Below are positions 9,194 through 18,255 of a stretch of 64,000 bases of DNA, piece by piece. Position numbers and translations under genes: made by a program. The notes under the pieces were generated by a model that ran no database searches, was not told the DNA's origin, and saw only the letters and a program-made list of their open reading frames with translations. Origin of the DNA: Teredinibacter sp. KSP-S5-2 (GTDB lineage Bacteria > Pseudomonadota > Gammaproteobacteria > Pseudomonadales > Cellvibrionaceae); the NCBI RefSeq assembly GCF_032773895.1, contig NZ_CP120416.1, positions 1,424,001 to 1,488,000 on the forward strand, read 5' to 3'. Numbering within the stretch: position 1 is the first letter of the stretch; the number at the start of each line of letters is the position of its first letter.

Positions 9194-11311
9194 TTAAAAT
9201 TGGTAGGTTGCACCGAGTGTTAACCATCGGCCTCGGCCTTTAGTATTGTAACCGGAGTAGGTAATCGCTTCAGAAATCGCGGGATAATAGTCTTCGTTAA
9301 ACAGGTTTTCTATACCTACGTATGTACTCCATGCGTTAAATTGGTAACTTGCTCTAAGGTTAATTAAATCAAAACCGGATACGGGGCCTTCATCACCAAC
9401 ATAATTCCCTGCGTCGTCTGGTTGGAATCGATCACGAGAGCCTGAATTCAACCAGTCAACACTTATGTCCAAATTCTCTGATACTTGCCAGTCGATATAG
9501 GCGGTGAATTTGGGGGGTGAAATCTCTCGGCCGGATAAATATTTGCCAGCTTCTTTGTTTTTGCCTTCAATCCAGGTGTAAGTCATTCCGAAAGAAATAT
9601 TATCTGACAGCGTGTAATCAATAGCTGCCTCGTAACCCCAAATATCTTGCGGTGCTCGCACAGGATCGTAATAACCGGTTACTGTGTTAAACACGTTGAC
9701 CGTACCAAGTTCAGAATAGCTTTCGTAGTAAGCAAAGGCGTAGCTCAGCTTATCTATAGAACCACTAAAGCCAACTTCTTTGTTTTCAACAATAGAAGCT
9801 TCTGTTCTGACTTGTTGAATATCGGTTACGGTTGCTGCACGTAGCAGTCGACCTAAGTCTGAAACATCAAACCCTTCTGAATAACTAAAGAATGGATTAA
9901 ATGCTTCAATACCGTTGTAACGGAAACCGAGGTTATAGGTTGTGGCTTCGTATTCAATATCGCCACCGGTGACTGAAACAGACCCGGTACAGACACCAGG
10001 GGCAGAACATCGATTCATGGTTTCGTAATCGGTAACACTAACGTCGATATCTTCCCTGCGTACACCGGCTTTTAATACCCAGTCCTCAGCAAAGACAAAC
10101 TTCGTTTGCAAATAGGGGGCAAAGTTTTCCATTTCCATCTCCGGAACCCAAATTCGACCGTCAACTAAGTCCTGTTTTGTGGTATCACTTATGGCATCCA
10201 CACCGTAAATAATGGTTGTTTCAACATCGGAGAAATTCAGGGAAGTATTAAAGTTAACTCGTAACCCGTCTTTGTCAGAAACAATTCTGGACTGGCCGCC
10301 CTCAAACCCTTGGTCAAAGTCTGCGAGGCGAGTCGAATAGAAAAATACGTTGTTAATCTTCTGTTGATATAAATCGAAAGTAAAATTGGTATTCCCGAAC
10401 CAATCTTCACTAACATACTTCAGAGTGATGTTTTCATTTCCATCCGGGCCTTGTGGCTCACCAGGAATTTTTTCTCCGTTCTTTATTGCGTAGCTCTTAA
10501 CGCCGGAGTTGACACTTCCGTGTACATTCACGTAATCGGTATCTTGTCTGCCTTCGTAATAGTTGTAACTCAAGCTCACAATGTTTTTATCATTAAAATT
10601 AAAACCGAACTTGGTTAAAAGGTTTCTGCTTTCCACATCAGACAAACCATACTGCAAACCAATGACATCGCCTTCCGCGTCACGCTGAACACCGTTGTTT
10701 TCCAGTACGCCGTTAATCAAATAATTGAATTGATCAATACCGCCGTCTACACCCAATTGAATACGTGTGCCCAGAGTATCTTCCGTATTGATCGCAGAGA
10801 AATTTGTGCCGAAAGCCAGCTCACCATTTAGTGAACTATCAGTGCGCGCTTTCTTGGTAATGTAATTGATGACACCACCCGCAGCGCCGTTACCGTAAAC
10901 GGAAGTTGCGCCTTTAATGACCTCAATATTCTCGATAACACCGGCATCAATCGACCGAATACCCAGCTTGCCATTACGTAGTGGGGTGGATTGAGGAACA
11001 CCATCAATCAAAATAAGCGGTGGACGGCCGCGCAAGTTTTGACCAGAGTTGCTACTGGAGCCCGTACTGGCGGACATACCTGGAACGCGTATTCCGAGCA
11101 AAGAACTTAGTTCCGTGTTCACCTTAATGTCTTCCGCGATTTCTGCTGCGGATATCACTGTGACTGAAGCCGGCACTTCATCAATACGCTCCAACACCCG
11201 GCTACCGGTGACAATCATTTCTTCAACATAAGGTGCCTGAACATCGGCTTGTGCGATACTTGCAGAAACCGATAGGGCCAAAGCGCATGGCTTGCTAACA
11301 CGTAAACTCAT
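9194..11311 (-). CDS. TonB-dependent siderophore-type receptor
   Basis: Outer-membrane receptor of 705 aa. The start at 11311 follows GGGGAAGG and gives a signal peptide ending at SIAQA. The plug carries a TonB-box-like EEMIVTGSR, then RGRPPLILIDGVPQ and the NIEVIKGATSVYGNGAAGGVINYITK signature of siderophore receptors. The barrel ends in a terminal Phe (GATYQF). A Fur-type box overlaps the promoter and a PepSY gene follows, so iron uptake is the likely role. Confidence 0.92.
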   Translation of the reverse strand: MSLRVSKPCALALSVSASIAQADVQAPYVEEMIVTGSRVLERIDEVPASVTVISAAEIAEDIKVNTELSSLLGIRVPGMSASTGSSSNSGQNLRGRPPLILIDGVPQSTPLRNGKLGIRSIDAGVIENIEVIKGATSVYGNGAAGGVINYITKKARTDSSLNGELAFGTNFSAINTEDTLGTRIQLGVDGGIDQFNYLINGVLENNGVQRDAEGDVIGLQYGLSDVESRNLLTKFGFNFNDKNIVSLSYNYYEGRQDTDYVNVHGSVNSGVKSYAIKNGEKIPGEPQGPDGNENITLKYVSEDWFGNTNFTFDLYQQKINNVFFYSTRLADFDQGFEGGQSRIVSDKDGLRVNFNTSLNFSDVETTIIYGVDAISDTTKQDLVDGRIWVPEMEMENFAPYLQTKFVFAEDWVLKAGVRREDIDVSVTDYETMNRCSAPGVCTGSVSVTGGDIEYEATTYNLGFRYNGIEAFNPFFSYSEGFDVSDLGRLLRAATVTDIQQVRTEASIVENKEVGFSGSIDKLSYAFAYYESYSELGTVNVFNTVTGYYDPVRAPQDIWGYEAAIDYTLSDNISFGMTYTWIEGKNKEAGKYLSGREISPPKFTAYIDWQVSENLDISVDWLNSGSRDRFQPDDAGNYVGDEGPVSGFDLINLRASYQFNAWSTYVGIENLFNEDYYPAISEAITYSGYNTKGRGRWLTLGATYQF

Positions 11312-11359
11312 TAAAAACCTTCCCCAATAAAAGCGCCTCTCGGCGAAAATAAAAATGCG

Positions 11360-11378
11360 AATGATATAGATTATCATT
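11360..11378. promoter_or_regulatory. Fur-box-like palindrome
   Basis: A perfect 7-5-7 inverted repeat AATGATA-TAGAT-TATCATT lies about 50 bp upstream of the TonB receptor start. Its half-sites resemble the Fur consensus hexamers. Confidence 0.7.
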
Positions 11379-11448
11379 TATGAGTCAATATGTTTATTGG
11401 GGCGAAAGGTTTGGGTTTGATTGAGGTGGTGCAGGTGTTAACAAAAAG

Positions 11449-11476
11449 TTGACACACTCCCACTGGCTGATACAAT
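11449..11476 (+). promoter_or_regulatory. sigma-70 promoter of tRNA-Ala
   Basis: TTGACA, a 16-bp spacer and TACAAT end 15 bp before the tRNA 5' end. Confidence 0.8.
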
Positions 11477-11491
11477 GCGCCTCCTCAATTC

Positions 11492-11567
11492 GGGGCCTTA
11501 GCTCAGCTGGGAGAGCGCAACACTGGCAGTGTTGAGGTCAGCGGTTCGATCCCGCTAGGCTCCACCA
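11492..11567 (+). tRNA. tRNA-Ala (anticodon GGC)
   Basis: Complete 76-nt cloverleaf with encoded CCA. The acceptor stem has the alanine-identity G3-U70 wobble pair. The D arm is GCTC/GAGC, the anticodon stem CAACA/TGTTG frames the loop CTGGCAG, and the T arm is AGCGG-TTCGATC-CCGCT. A promoter precedes it and a terminator follows. It appears to be the integration target of the island to its right. Confidence 0.97.
11523..11540 (+). other. candidate left attachment core inside tRNA-Ala
   Basis: These 18 bases (anticodon loop, 3' anticodon stem and variable region) recur exactly and in the same orientation at 58089-58106. Tyrosine recombinases often use this part of tRNA genes as their core site. 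Confidence 0.55.
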
Positions 11568-11578
11568 AACAAACAAAA

Positions 11579-11606
11579 CCCTCGTCCATCGGACGGGGGT
11601 TTTTTG
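11579..11606 (+). terminator. terminator of tRNA-Ala
   Basis: A 9-bp GC-rich stem (11579-11599) with a 3-nt loop is followed by six Ts. Confidence 0.9.
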
Positions 11607-11650
11607 TTTGTCCTGTAGAAGTTCAGAGAGATGGTTCTTGGCTCAGCGGT

Positions 11651-11699
11651 CGCGGGCAGGAAGCCCGCGTGCCGCGTAGGCATGGATGCCGAGAGCGGC
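11651..11699. repeat. GC-rich double-hairpin element
   Basis: Two adjacent perfect hairpins: CGCGGGC/GCCCGCG (11651-11669), then a nested GCCGC...GCGGC stem enclosing GGCAT/ATGCC (11671-11699). It resembles a REP-type intergenic element and is much GC-richer than its surroundings. It lies between tRNA-Ala and the 20-bp arm repeat. No second copy was noticed in the window. The rest of 11607-11867 holds no gene I can support. Confidence 0.45.
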
Positions 11700-11825
11700 C
11701 CGATCCCAACGCCAAAAACTTAACCTGAAACTTCATTTACTCATAGGTATCGTGTTAATTAGCTGGTCGAAAACTCAGTAATTTTTTCTAACTCTCCCGC
11801 AACGCTTTTTGTTGTCACCGAAGTT

Positions 11826-11845
11826 GCGTGACAAATACGTGACAA
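11826..11845 (+). repeat. 20-bp direct repeat, left copy (candidate integrase arm site)
   Basis: GCGTGACAAATACGTGACAA contains GTGACAA twice at 11-bp spacing, with an inverted TTGTCAC at 11812-11818. The same 20 bases occur at 57954-57973. Arrays of short direct repeats beside a core site are typical of attP arms of tyrosine integrases. Confidence 0.55.
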
Positions 11846-11867
11846 ACCGTTATCTGGCCTTAGAGAG

Positions 11868-12095
11868 TTGAAGAGGGCTCTTTATAAGCAAGCTGTTGAC
11901 CATTACTGGGTGGACGAGGAGCTAGCGTCATATTTAGTCCAATATGACGCCATGGCTGTGTTAAGAATTTTTAATAAGTTGCGGCGTAGAAAGAACTTTT
12001 ATATGGCTCCAGCATTGAAGGCCACCGCTGTAGAAGCATTGAAGAAGCTTAAACGGCCAAAACAGGCAGAGAAGCTACAAAGCTCAACGTTGTAA
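11868..12095 (+). CDS. small basic hypothetical protein
   Basis: A 75-aa reading frame from a TTG codon ends 8 bp before the convergent rtcR stop. It is rich in Lys, Arg, Leu and Ala, predicted helical, with the segment ELASYLVQYDAMAVLRIFNK. I do not recognise it. The non-ATG start and its place beside the putative attachment arm mean it could equally be a remnant of a lost gene. Confidence 0.3.
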   Translation: MKRALYKQAVDHYWVDEELASYLVQYDAMAVLRIFNKLRRRKNFYMAPALKATAVEALKKLKRPKQAEKLQSSTL

Positions 12096-12102
12096 TAGTG
12101 CC

Positions 12103-13695
12103 TCACCGCAACTCATCAAACGAAACGCCATATTTTTCCAGAAGCTGTCGAATGCGATGCGAATCATTGGTCGATTTTTTGGCTGTACGGCTTAAGTTAA
12201 ACAGTGTTCTGCCTGCTTCGGCCATAGAGCTGGAGTTTCTACATACATTTGTAATGCCAGCCAAAATAATTTGGTCGTAAAGGTCGAGTTGGCTAAACCT
12301 TGCATCACCTAACAGTTCTCTTGCCTGTTCAACCTGGTTTTCACCTGCTTGGGTAGAAGTTTTCCATTTTGCTTTTAATCGGCTTATTTCTTCCTTTACC
12401 AAGTTTGCGGTTATGCGCCCGCCATCGGCCAGAGTGCCCATGCGGGTAATACTTGCATTCAGGTCTCTGAAATTGGCGGACCACTTTGCTTCGGGGGATT
12501 GGCTAAATCTTAGGTAGATGTCTCTAGCCGTTTTATTGAAGCTGATTAACTGACCTCTTTTGGTGGCAAATTTCTCAAGCTCATATTCAATGTTGGGTTC
12601 AATATCTTCTGGCCTTTCTCTTAGGGAGGGAAGGCAGTATTCCCATAGGTCTATTCTGGCCAGTAGATCCTCTCTGAATTTGCCTTCGCGGGCAAATTTT
12701 GCTAAATCTCTATTTGTGCCGGCAATAAGCTGAAAATCACTGCTGGTTTCTTTGTCTGCGCCAAACGGAATAAACCTTTTATCTTCTATTGCTCGCAGCA
12801 GCATAGCCTGTTCGTCCAGGCCTAACTCGCCAACTTCATCGAGAAAGAGAAGACCTTGGTCTGCTTCTTTTAATAGTCCGGGTCTGTCAGTGGTTGCGCC
12901 AGTAAATGCCCCCTTTTTATGGCCAAAGAGTGCAGACATGGCATTTTCACCGCGCAATGTTGCGCAGTTAACTGCAACAAGGTTGCCTTCCAGATTGCCT
13001 CTGTGTTTTCTAAGTTCGTATACCCGTTGCGCTAGTTGAGATTTACCTGCCCCAGTTGGGCCTGTTATCAAAATAGGTTCGGTTGAGCGAATGGAGACTT
13101 TCTCTAATTGCTCAATCATTGCGTTGAATTTTTTATTATTGGTTTCAATGCCGCCTTTTAAGTAAGAGGTGCCTTCTGTGTGTTCTTTTTGAAAGCGGGA
13201 AGCAATTTGGTCATATTTTGAAAGATCCAAATCGATAATTTGGTATTCACCCGCATTGCCACTTTCTTTTCTGGGGGGAGAGGTTTGAAGTAATTTGCCG
13301 GGGAGATAGCCAGCTTCCGTCAAAAGGTACAAGCATATTTGGGCAACGTGTGTGCCTGTGGTGATGTGGGTTAGGTACTGTTCTCGGCCAGGTTTAAATG
13401 TGTAGCCTCTGCAAAAATCAAGAAGCTCGCTGTAAACCGTTTCAAAGTCCCACGGGTTTTCAAAATTAACGTAGTGATGAACTACTTTGGTTTCAGGTGA
13501 GGCGTGCTGAACATCTTCTGTTACTTGGTCTGCAAGGCGCTGGTGGTTTTTGTCTAGTACAAGGTCGAGCCTGTCTATCAGTAGGTCATCATGTTGGAAC
13601 ATAGAAACCGTAGGTCGCCATTTGTCCCAACGCTTACTGCGCTTGCCTCGTTTGTCTAGCACGGTGCCGAGTATGCTGATAGCGACAGTTTTCAT
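12103..13695 (-). CDS. rtcR: RtcR, sigma-54-dependent activator of RNA repair genes
   Basis: 530-aa bacterial enhancer-binding protein. The N-terminal ~180 residues are the RtcR CARF-type domain, which in the family senses RNA ends with 2',3'-cyclic phosphate. The AAA+ domain has Walker A GPTGAGKS (about residue 213), the sigma-54-contacting GAFTGA loop (about 263) and Walker B-type LLFLDEVGEL. The C-terminus is a short helical DNA-binding region. The start at 13695 follows AAGGAGAACCC; an in-frame ATG 15 bp upstream is less well placed. It is divergent from rtcB. A fragment matching its last 16 residues lies at 59.5 kb. Confidence 0.95.
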   Translation of the reverse strand: MKTVAISILGTVLDKRGKRSKRWDKWRPTVSMFQHDDLLIDRLDLVLDKNHQRLADQVTEDVQHASPETKVVHHYVNFENPWDFETVYSELLDFCRGYTFKPGREQYLTHITTGTHVAQICLYLLTEAGYLPGKLLQTSPPRKESGNAGEYQIIDLDLSKYDQIASRFQKEHTEGTSYLKGGIETNNKKFNAMIEQLEKVSIRSTEPILITGPTGAGKSQLAQRVYELRKHRGNLEGNLVAVNCATLRGENAMSALFGHKKGAFTGATTDRPGLLKEADQGLLFLDEVGELGLDEQAMLLRAIEDKRFIPFGADKETSSDFQLIAGTNRDLAKFAREGKFREDLLARIDLWEYCLPSLRERPEDIEPNIEYELEKFATKRGQLISFNKTARDIYLRFSQSPEAKWSANFRDLNASITRMGTLADGGRITANLVKEEISRLKAKWKTSTQAGENQVEQARELLGDARFSQLDLYDQIILAGITNVCRNSSSMAEAGRTLFNLSRTAKKSTNDSHRIRQLLEKYGVSFDELR

Positions 13696-13732
13696 GGGTT
13701 CTCCTTGCATGTGTAAGGTATCAAATATATTA

Positions 13733-13742
13733 GATGGCTATC
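13733..13742 (+). promoter_or_regulatory. candidate RtcR upstream activating site (rtcB)
   Basis: GATGGCTATC in the rtcR-rtcB intergenic region, 129 bp upstream of a sigma-54-like promoter. The identical decamer precedes the rsr sigma-54-like promoter by 130 bp. It is a prediction from shared motif and spacing. Confidence 0.5.
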
Positions 13743-13861
13743 GAAAAAGATATATTTGCTTGCTATTTTAAGAGGGTGGATTATGGTCTAATTTTTTGTC
13801 TTTTTAAAAAATATAAGCAAAACAATGAGTTACAGTTTGTTTTGGGGCCTTTATGAAAACT

Positions 13862-13876
13862 TGGCATTGTCTTCGC
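13862..13876 (+). promoter_or_regulatory. sigma-54-like promoter of rtcBA
   Basis: TGGCATTGTCTTCGC has the invariant GG and GC at the correct -24/-12 spacing and ends 21 bp before the rtcB start. It fits activation by RtcR. Confidence 0.65.
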
Positions 13877-13897
13877 TATATGAGAGGCGTGAATTAA

Positions 13898-15145
13898 ATG
13901 AATAAAGAGGAAAAAGCAGTGATTGAACATGCTTATGAAGTAATGCAAGACGGTGGGGTGCCAATTAAGTCGTGGACTAAAGGTGTTTCTTTTGAGTTAG
14001 ACGCAAAACAGCAACTAAAAAATATTGCCCGTCTGCCCTTTATTCATAAGTGGATAGCTGCAATGCCAGATGTTCATTTGGGTAAAGGGGCGACCATTGG
14101 GAGTGTGGTGCCAACTTTAGGTGCTGTAATTCCTGCGGCCGTTGGTGTGGATATCGGTTGTGGAATGATGGCTGTGCGTACCAGCTTAAAGGCTTCTGAT
14201 CTGCCAGATAATTTGGCGGCAATTAGAAATGCGATTGAGCGTGCGGTACCGCATGGACGTTCTGCTCATGCTAGGGGAGGTCGCGATAAAGGTGCTTGGG
14301 CAAATATCCCGGAAGATGTAATGAGAGCATGGGCGCCGCTTTCGGCTCAGTTTGATGTGCTAACTGAAAAGCATCGAGTACTAAAAAGCACAAACAATAT
14401 TAACCATTTGGGGACGTTGGGAACCGGAAACCATTTTATAGAAATGTGCCTGGATGAACACGATAGCGTATGGCTAATGCTGCATAGCGGTTCTCGTGGA
14501 GTGGGTAACCGTATTGGTACGCACTTTATTCAGAAGGCAAAAAGAGATATGGAGCGTTGGCATATTCAGCTTCCAGATTCTGACCTGGCGTATTTGCCTG
14601 AAGGTACTGAGCATTTTGATGAATATGTTGAGGCGGTTGAATGGGCGCAAAGTTTTGCGCGAATTAATCGGGAAGTAATGATGGCGCGTGTTATTGGTGC
14701 GGTTAAAGATACGCTGCATCGAGAGTTTGATGCGCGAATGGAGGCGGTAAATTGCCATCATAACTATGTGTCCCGTGAAAACCATTACGGAAAAAATATT
14801 CTGGTAACCCGTAAGGGTGCTGTTCGTGCTCGCGAAGGTGAGATGGGTATCATTCCAGGAAGTATGGGGGCGAGATCTATCATTGTTCGCGGATTGGGTA
14901 ATGAGGAAAGCTTTTGTAGTTGTAGTCATGGTGCAGGACGAATCATGTCACGAACTAAAGCAAAAAAATTAGTTTCATTGGAAGAGCATCGTCAAGCGAC
15001 CGAGGGAGTGGAATGCCGTAAGGATGAAGGCGTGATTGACGAAACCCCGTCGGCGTATAAGCCAATCGAAAAGGTCATGGAAGCACAAAAGGATTTGGTG
15101 GAAGTGGTTTATACGTTGAAGCAAGTTGTATGTGTTAAGGGGTAA
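13898..15145 (+). CDS. rtcB: RNA-splicing ligase RtcB (first copy)
   Basis: 415-aa GTP/Mn-dependent ligase that joins RNA 3'-phosphate or 2',3'-cyclic phosphate ends to 5'-OH ends. Visible motifs are MPDVHLGKGATIGSV, DIGCGMM (metal-binding Cys near residue 88), the GTGNHFIEM metal motif, MLHSGSRGVG, and near the C-terminus SCSHGAGRIMSR with the His that takes GMP. Length is normal for the short bacterial form. It is first in an rtcB-rtcA operon, downstream of a sigma-54-like promoter and divergent from rtcR. Confidence 0.96.
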   Translation: MNKEEKAVIEHAYEVMQDGGVPIKSWTKGVSFELDAKQQLKNIARLPFIHKWIAAMPDVHLGKGATIGSVVPTLGAVIPAAVGVDIGCGMMAVRTSLKASDLPDNLAAIRNAIERAVPHGRSAHARGGRDKGAWANIPEDVMRAWAPLSAQFDVLTEKHRVLKSTNNINHLGTLGTGNHFIEMCLDEHDSVWLMLHSGSRGVGNRIGTHFIQKAKRDMERWHIQLPDSDLAYLPEGTEHFDEYVEAVEWAQSFARINREVMMARVIGAVKDTLHREFDARMEAVNCHHNYVSRENHYGKNILVTRKGAVRAREGEMGIIPGSMGARSIIVRGLGNEESFCSCSHGAGRIMSRTKAKKLVSLEEHRQATEGVECRKDEGVIDETPSAYKPIEKVMEAQKDLVEVVYTLKQVVCVKG

Positions 15146-15300
15146 GCAGGTTCTTGGTGAGGCAGGATCTAAGTGACAGGAAGTTTCCAGCTGCAAAGTT
15201 GGTTCGGTATTAAAGGGTGATAGGGATATCTTTAATTTTGAAATGAAGTGTTTTAATGGACAAAGAGGCTACGGATGGCTACCTACATTAAGGATATAAA

Positions 15301-16317
15301 ATGAAAATAATAGATGGCTCACAAGGCGAAGGGGGAGGGCAGGTTTTTCGTACCAGTTTAACGCTTTCAATGTGCTTGGGGGAGCCGGTAACAATAAAAA
15401 ATATACGCTCAGGTAGGAAAAAGCCTGGGTTATTACGACAGCATCTAACTTGTTTAAAGGCTGCGCAGGAAATCTGTGATGCAAAAGTGGAAGGGGCGGT
15501 GCTCGGTTCTCAAAGCGTTGTGTTTACTCCTGGTAAGGTGAGGCCGGGAAAATATCACATTGCTGTGGGTTCTGCTGGAAGTACTACGCTGGTATTTCAA
15601 ACGGTGTATTTGCCATTGTTACTGACTGGTGGTGACAGTGAATTATTGCTTGAAGGAGGGACGCATAACGGTATGGCTCCGAGCTTTGACTTTATTCAGA
15701 ACTCCTTTTTTCCCGAGTTAAGCAAGATGGGCGTTTGTATGGAAGCAATATTGGATCGCTACGGGTTTTACCCTGCAGGTGGTGGTGCTTGGAAGGCGCG
15801 CATTACGCCTGTTGGTAGGATTGCTAAATACAAAAATGAAGTGCGTGGTGACCTTTTGTCTGTAAGTGCGGTCGCAACTTCGGCTCAAATTCCTCAGCAT
15901 GTGGTGGATAGAGAGCTGCGGAGTGTTGCTAATCGCTTTTCATTGCAGACTGAGAGTTTGCATAAACGGTTAGTAAAGTCTGTTGGCCCTGGAAATATTC
16001 TCTCTTTACGTGCTGAATATGAAAATATGACAGAAGTGGTTGAAGTGATCGGCGAGCGAGGTGTTTCAGCAGAAAAAGTAGCGGACAAGGCAATATCGGA
16101 AATGGATCGCTACTTAAACTCAAATGCAGTGGTAGGTGAGCATTTGGCGGATCAATTGCTATTACCAATAGTGTTAGGTGGTGGAGGCAGCTTTACTACG
16201 CTTGAGCCCAGTCTGCATCTAAAAACTAATGCTTCTGTTATTCAAGCGTTTATTCGTTGTCAGATTTCCATTACTAAGCGCGATGAAAAGATTTGGCAGG
16301 TGAGTGTCTCTCACTAA
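15301..16317 (+). CDS. rtcA: RNA 3'-terminal phosphate cyclase
   Basis: 338-aa ATP-dependent enzyme converting RNA 3'-phosphate to 2',3'-cyclic phosphate. The N-terminal GSQGEGGGQVFRTSLTLSM and RSGRKKPGLLRQHL are family signatures. GEHLADQLLLP near residue 280 carries the catalytic His that becomes adenylylated, and HLKTNASVIQAF follows. It lies 155 bp after rtcB; that gap holds a GATGGCTACC motif (15274-15283) resembling the proposed RtcR site but no clear promoter. It may prepare ends for RtcB or protect them. Confidence 0.95.
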   Translation: MKIIDGSQGEGGGQVFRTSLTLSMCLGEPVTIKNIRSGRKKPGLLRQHLTCLKAAQEICDAKVEGAVLGSQSVVFTPGKVRPGKYHIAVGSAGSTTLVFQTVYLPLLLTGGDSELLLEGGTHNGMAPSFDFIQNSFFPELSKMGVCMEAILDRYGFYPAGGGAWKARITPVGRIAKYKNEVRGDLLSVSAVATSAQIPQHVVDRELRSVANRFSLQTESLHKRLVKSVGPGNILSLRAEYENMTEVVEVIGERGVSAEKVADKAISEMDRYLNSNAVVGEHLADQLLLPIVLGGGGSFTTLEPSLHLKTNASVIQAFIRCQISITKRDEKIWQVSVSH

Positions 16318-16338
16318 GCTTGCCAATATCCAAGGCGG

Positions 16339-17100
16339 TTACATAACTATTTTCCTGAGTAGTTGTTCGTAATCGCTTTGTTTTCCTTGTCTCTTTCTCT
16401 CTGAAAAACTCTCGGATACCTGCTCGTAGGTTTCTAAGCTGTATTGCCAAAGGTTTTTGGGGATTGCAAAGGCATCTTTCTCTTTTTGCTTGGCTTTATC
16501 TTGAAGTACGATTTTCAGTTCGTTTTTGAGGTTTGTGTCAAGGTAAGTCTTTGTCAAAACTTCAAAAAGAACAGGAGGAGCAGTATTTCTGTCTGCTATC
16601 CAGTTTGCGCACAATAAAGCGCGTAAACCATACAAATAGGCTTTTGCGTTAAATTGGGTCTGAGGTTCAAGAAATTTCCTTTTGGTTAGGGAGATATAGT
16701 GGTAAAACGCCGGTGCGGCGTTGAATTCTTTAGCTGCAAAATCTCTCAATAATGAGTGCTTTTCTTGATTGCTGAAATACACGATGGGGGAGTTTAGCCA
16801 TTCGTGTACAGTCGCGTTTCCTTTGTATAGGAGGCTTAGTGTTTTTCCAATATCCCAGCCTGCAATATCCAGGTCGTCAGTAATGGGGATTTCGATATTG
16901 TCTTTTTTCTCAAAAGGGCTGATGTACCACTCGTGCTCATGGTGATAAATAATCCGGACGTCATAGTCGCTGTCTAGCGAAGGAAAACCCCAGGCTCTGC
17001 TGCCGCTTTCCACCGCGTGAAGAATGGTAATGCCTTTCTCTCGCTCCAGGTTTTGAAGATGGTTTTCAATTTCCTGTAGTTTATCTTTTTTTATTTCCAT
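16339..17100 (-). CDS. RlaP-type (YcgL/PF10127) nucleotidyltransferase, copy A
   Basis: 253-aa DNA-polymerase-beta-fold protein. The signature GSRAWGFPSLDSDYDVRII contains the GS and DxD metal-binding acidic pair, and a third acidic residue lies in DLDIAGWDI. The family (RNA-ligase-associated polymerase, RlaP) is found in RNA repair operons and is thought to add or template nucleotides at damaged RNA ends; that function is predicted rather than read here. It is co-oriented with and 11 bp from a paralogue, and convergent with rtcA (21-bp gap, no clear terminator). Confidence 0.85.
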   Translation of the reverse strand: MEIKKDKLQEIENHLQNLEREKGITILHAVESGSRAWGFPSLDSDYDVRIIYHHEHEWYISPFEKKDNIEIPITDDLDIAGWDIGKTLSLLYKGNATVHEWLNSPIVYFSNQEKHSLLRDFAAKEFNAAPAFYHYISLTKRKFLEPQTQFNAKAYLYGLRALLCANWIADRNTAPPVLFEVLTKTYLDTNLKNELKIVLQDKAKQKEKDAFAIPKNLWQYSLETYEQVSESFSERKRQGKQSDYEQLLRKIVM

Positions 17101-17111
17101 TTTTTTATCTT

Positions 17112-18014
17112 TTATAGAGATAGTGAGCTAACTATCTTCTTGATTTCATTAAGTGCTTTGGTGTTTTTATCCTGAGAGGATATGCAATTCTCTAGTGTGC
17201 CGTAATGCTGTTCAAGGCAGTGTAATAGTAGATCTTTTATTGCGTTGTGGTCAGCTTTGATTGGTAGGGTGCTATTGGTGTATAGAGTTTCCAAAGATTT
17301 CTCTTTTTCGTAAAAATAGGTTTCAATCTGATGTTGGTTCCATTCTCCTCTTCGTATGGCCTTTAGTTGTTCGCTGTTCTTGTCTAGCTCCAAATCGCCT
17401 TCAGCCATAATTTGCTCAATTTCGTTGAGCAGGCGTACCACGTGATAGGCAAACTTTACATCATAGCCGTACTTTTCAATGAGCTTGACTCTATTTCCTT
17501 CGGGCTGCTTAGTTTTCATCTTATGCATCTGAGCATAAGCGTAGCCTTTGAAGGTTGGCCAGCAACCTTTATGCAAAAACAGGTGGCGGTTTTCTCTAAT
17601 AAGCTCACCCAGTGCGGTGCTGTATATCACGCAGCGGCGCGGAACAAAGAGGGTGTCAATGATATTGGGGTTGCAATCCGCAAGCAGTCGAAAGTACTTA
17701 ATGATGGAGTATATGGTGAGGTCGTATTCACGCCCTTTTCCAGCATTGCCAGATGCGTCTTGAATTTTATGTTGTTGAAATTGGTTGAAGGGCTTTAGCT
17801 CTTGATCAAACCCGTGGATATAGCCTTGCAGATGCGGAAACACCGTATCTCTTGGTGGGATAGCAAAGCCATAAATGTCCATATCTGAATTATCGTTAGA
17901 TACTCCATAGGCGATTGACCCCATGATGACTTCGTACTGAACTCCGGTATCCAGGAAGTGGGGTGGGTTAATTAGCAGGTTTTGTTTTTTTAAGTGTCGA
18001 GTTTTGCTTGCCAT
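17112..18014 (-). CDS. RlaP-type nucleotidyltransferase, copy B
   Basis: 300-aa member of the same pol-beta-like family, with GSIAYGVSNDNSDMDIYGF near residues 32-50 as the catalytic signature. It is only distantly similar to copy A, so the two probably act on different ends or substrates. The rest is helical and carries the family-typical Tyr/Lys-rich region near residue 150 (FKGYAYAQMHKMK). It is first gene of a two-gene minus-strand operon and divergent from rsr; the 298-bp gap between them contains the rsr sigma-54-like promoter. Confidence 0.85.
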   Translation of the reverse strand: MASKTRHLKKQNLLINPPHFLDTGVQYEVIMGSIAYGVSNDNSDMDIYGFAIPPRDTVFPHLQGYIHGFDQELKPFNQFQQHKIQDASGNAGKGREYDLTIYSIIKYFRLLADCNPNIIDTLFVPRRCVIYSTALGELIRENRHLFLHKGCWPTFKGYAYAQMHKMKTKQPEGNRVKLIEKYGYDVKFAYHVVRLLNEIEQIMAEGDLELDKNSEQLKAIRRGEWNQHQIETYFYEKEKSLETLYTNSTLPIKADHNAIKDLLLHCLEQHYGTLENCISSQDKNTKALNEIKKIVSSLSL

Positions 18015-18118
18015 GGGTCTGTGGTGATTCTAAGTGTGGATAGGCCTTAGTTTAAAAGCTTAAGTGTTAAATCTCCATAAGTTTGGATATATGATGCATG
18101 GTTTTATAAAGTATCTAT

Positions 18119-18139
18119 AGAGATAGATGGCTATCTATA
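18119..18139. promoter_or_regulatory. candidate RtcR upstream activating site (rsr)
   Basis: A palindromic site GATAG-ATGG-CTATC with flanking complementary bases; the core GATGGCTATC is at 18126-18135. It stands 130 bp upstream of the rsr sigma-54-like element, matching the 129 bp seen at rtcB. Confidence 0.5.
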
Positions 18140-18255
18140 AGGATATAAATTTACTGTAATGATGCTCTTAAATGAATAGGTGAAATTTTGGTGCGTCAAA
18201 ATAAAATCTATAAAAATCAATAGGTTAAAAATTCTTTTATTGTTTTTATCTTTTT

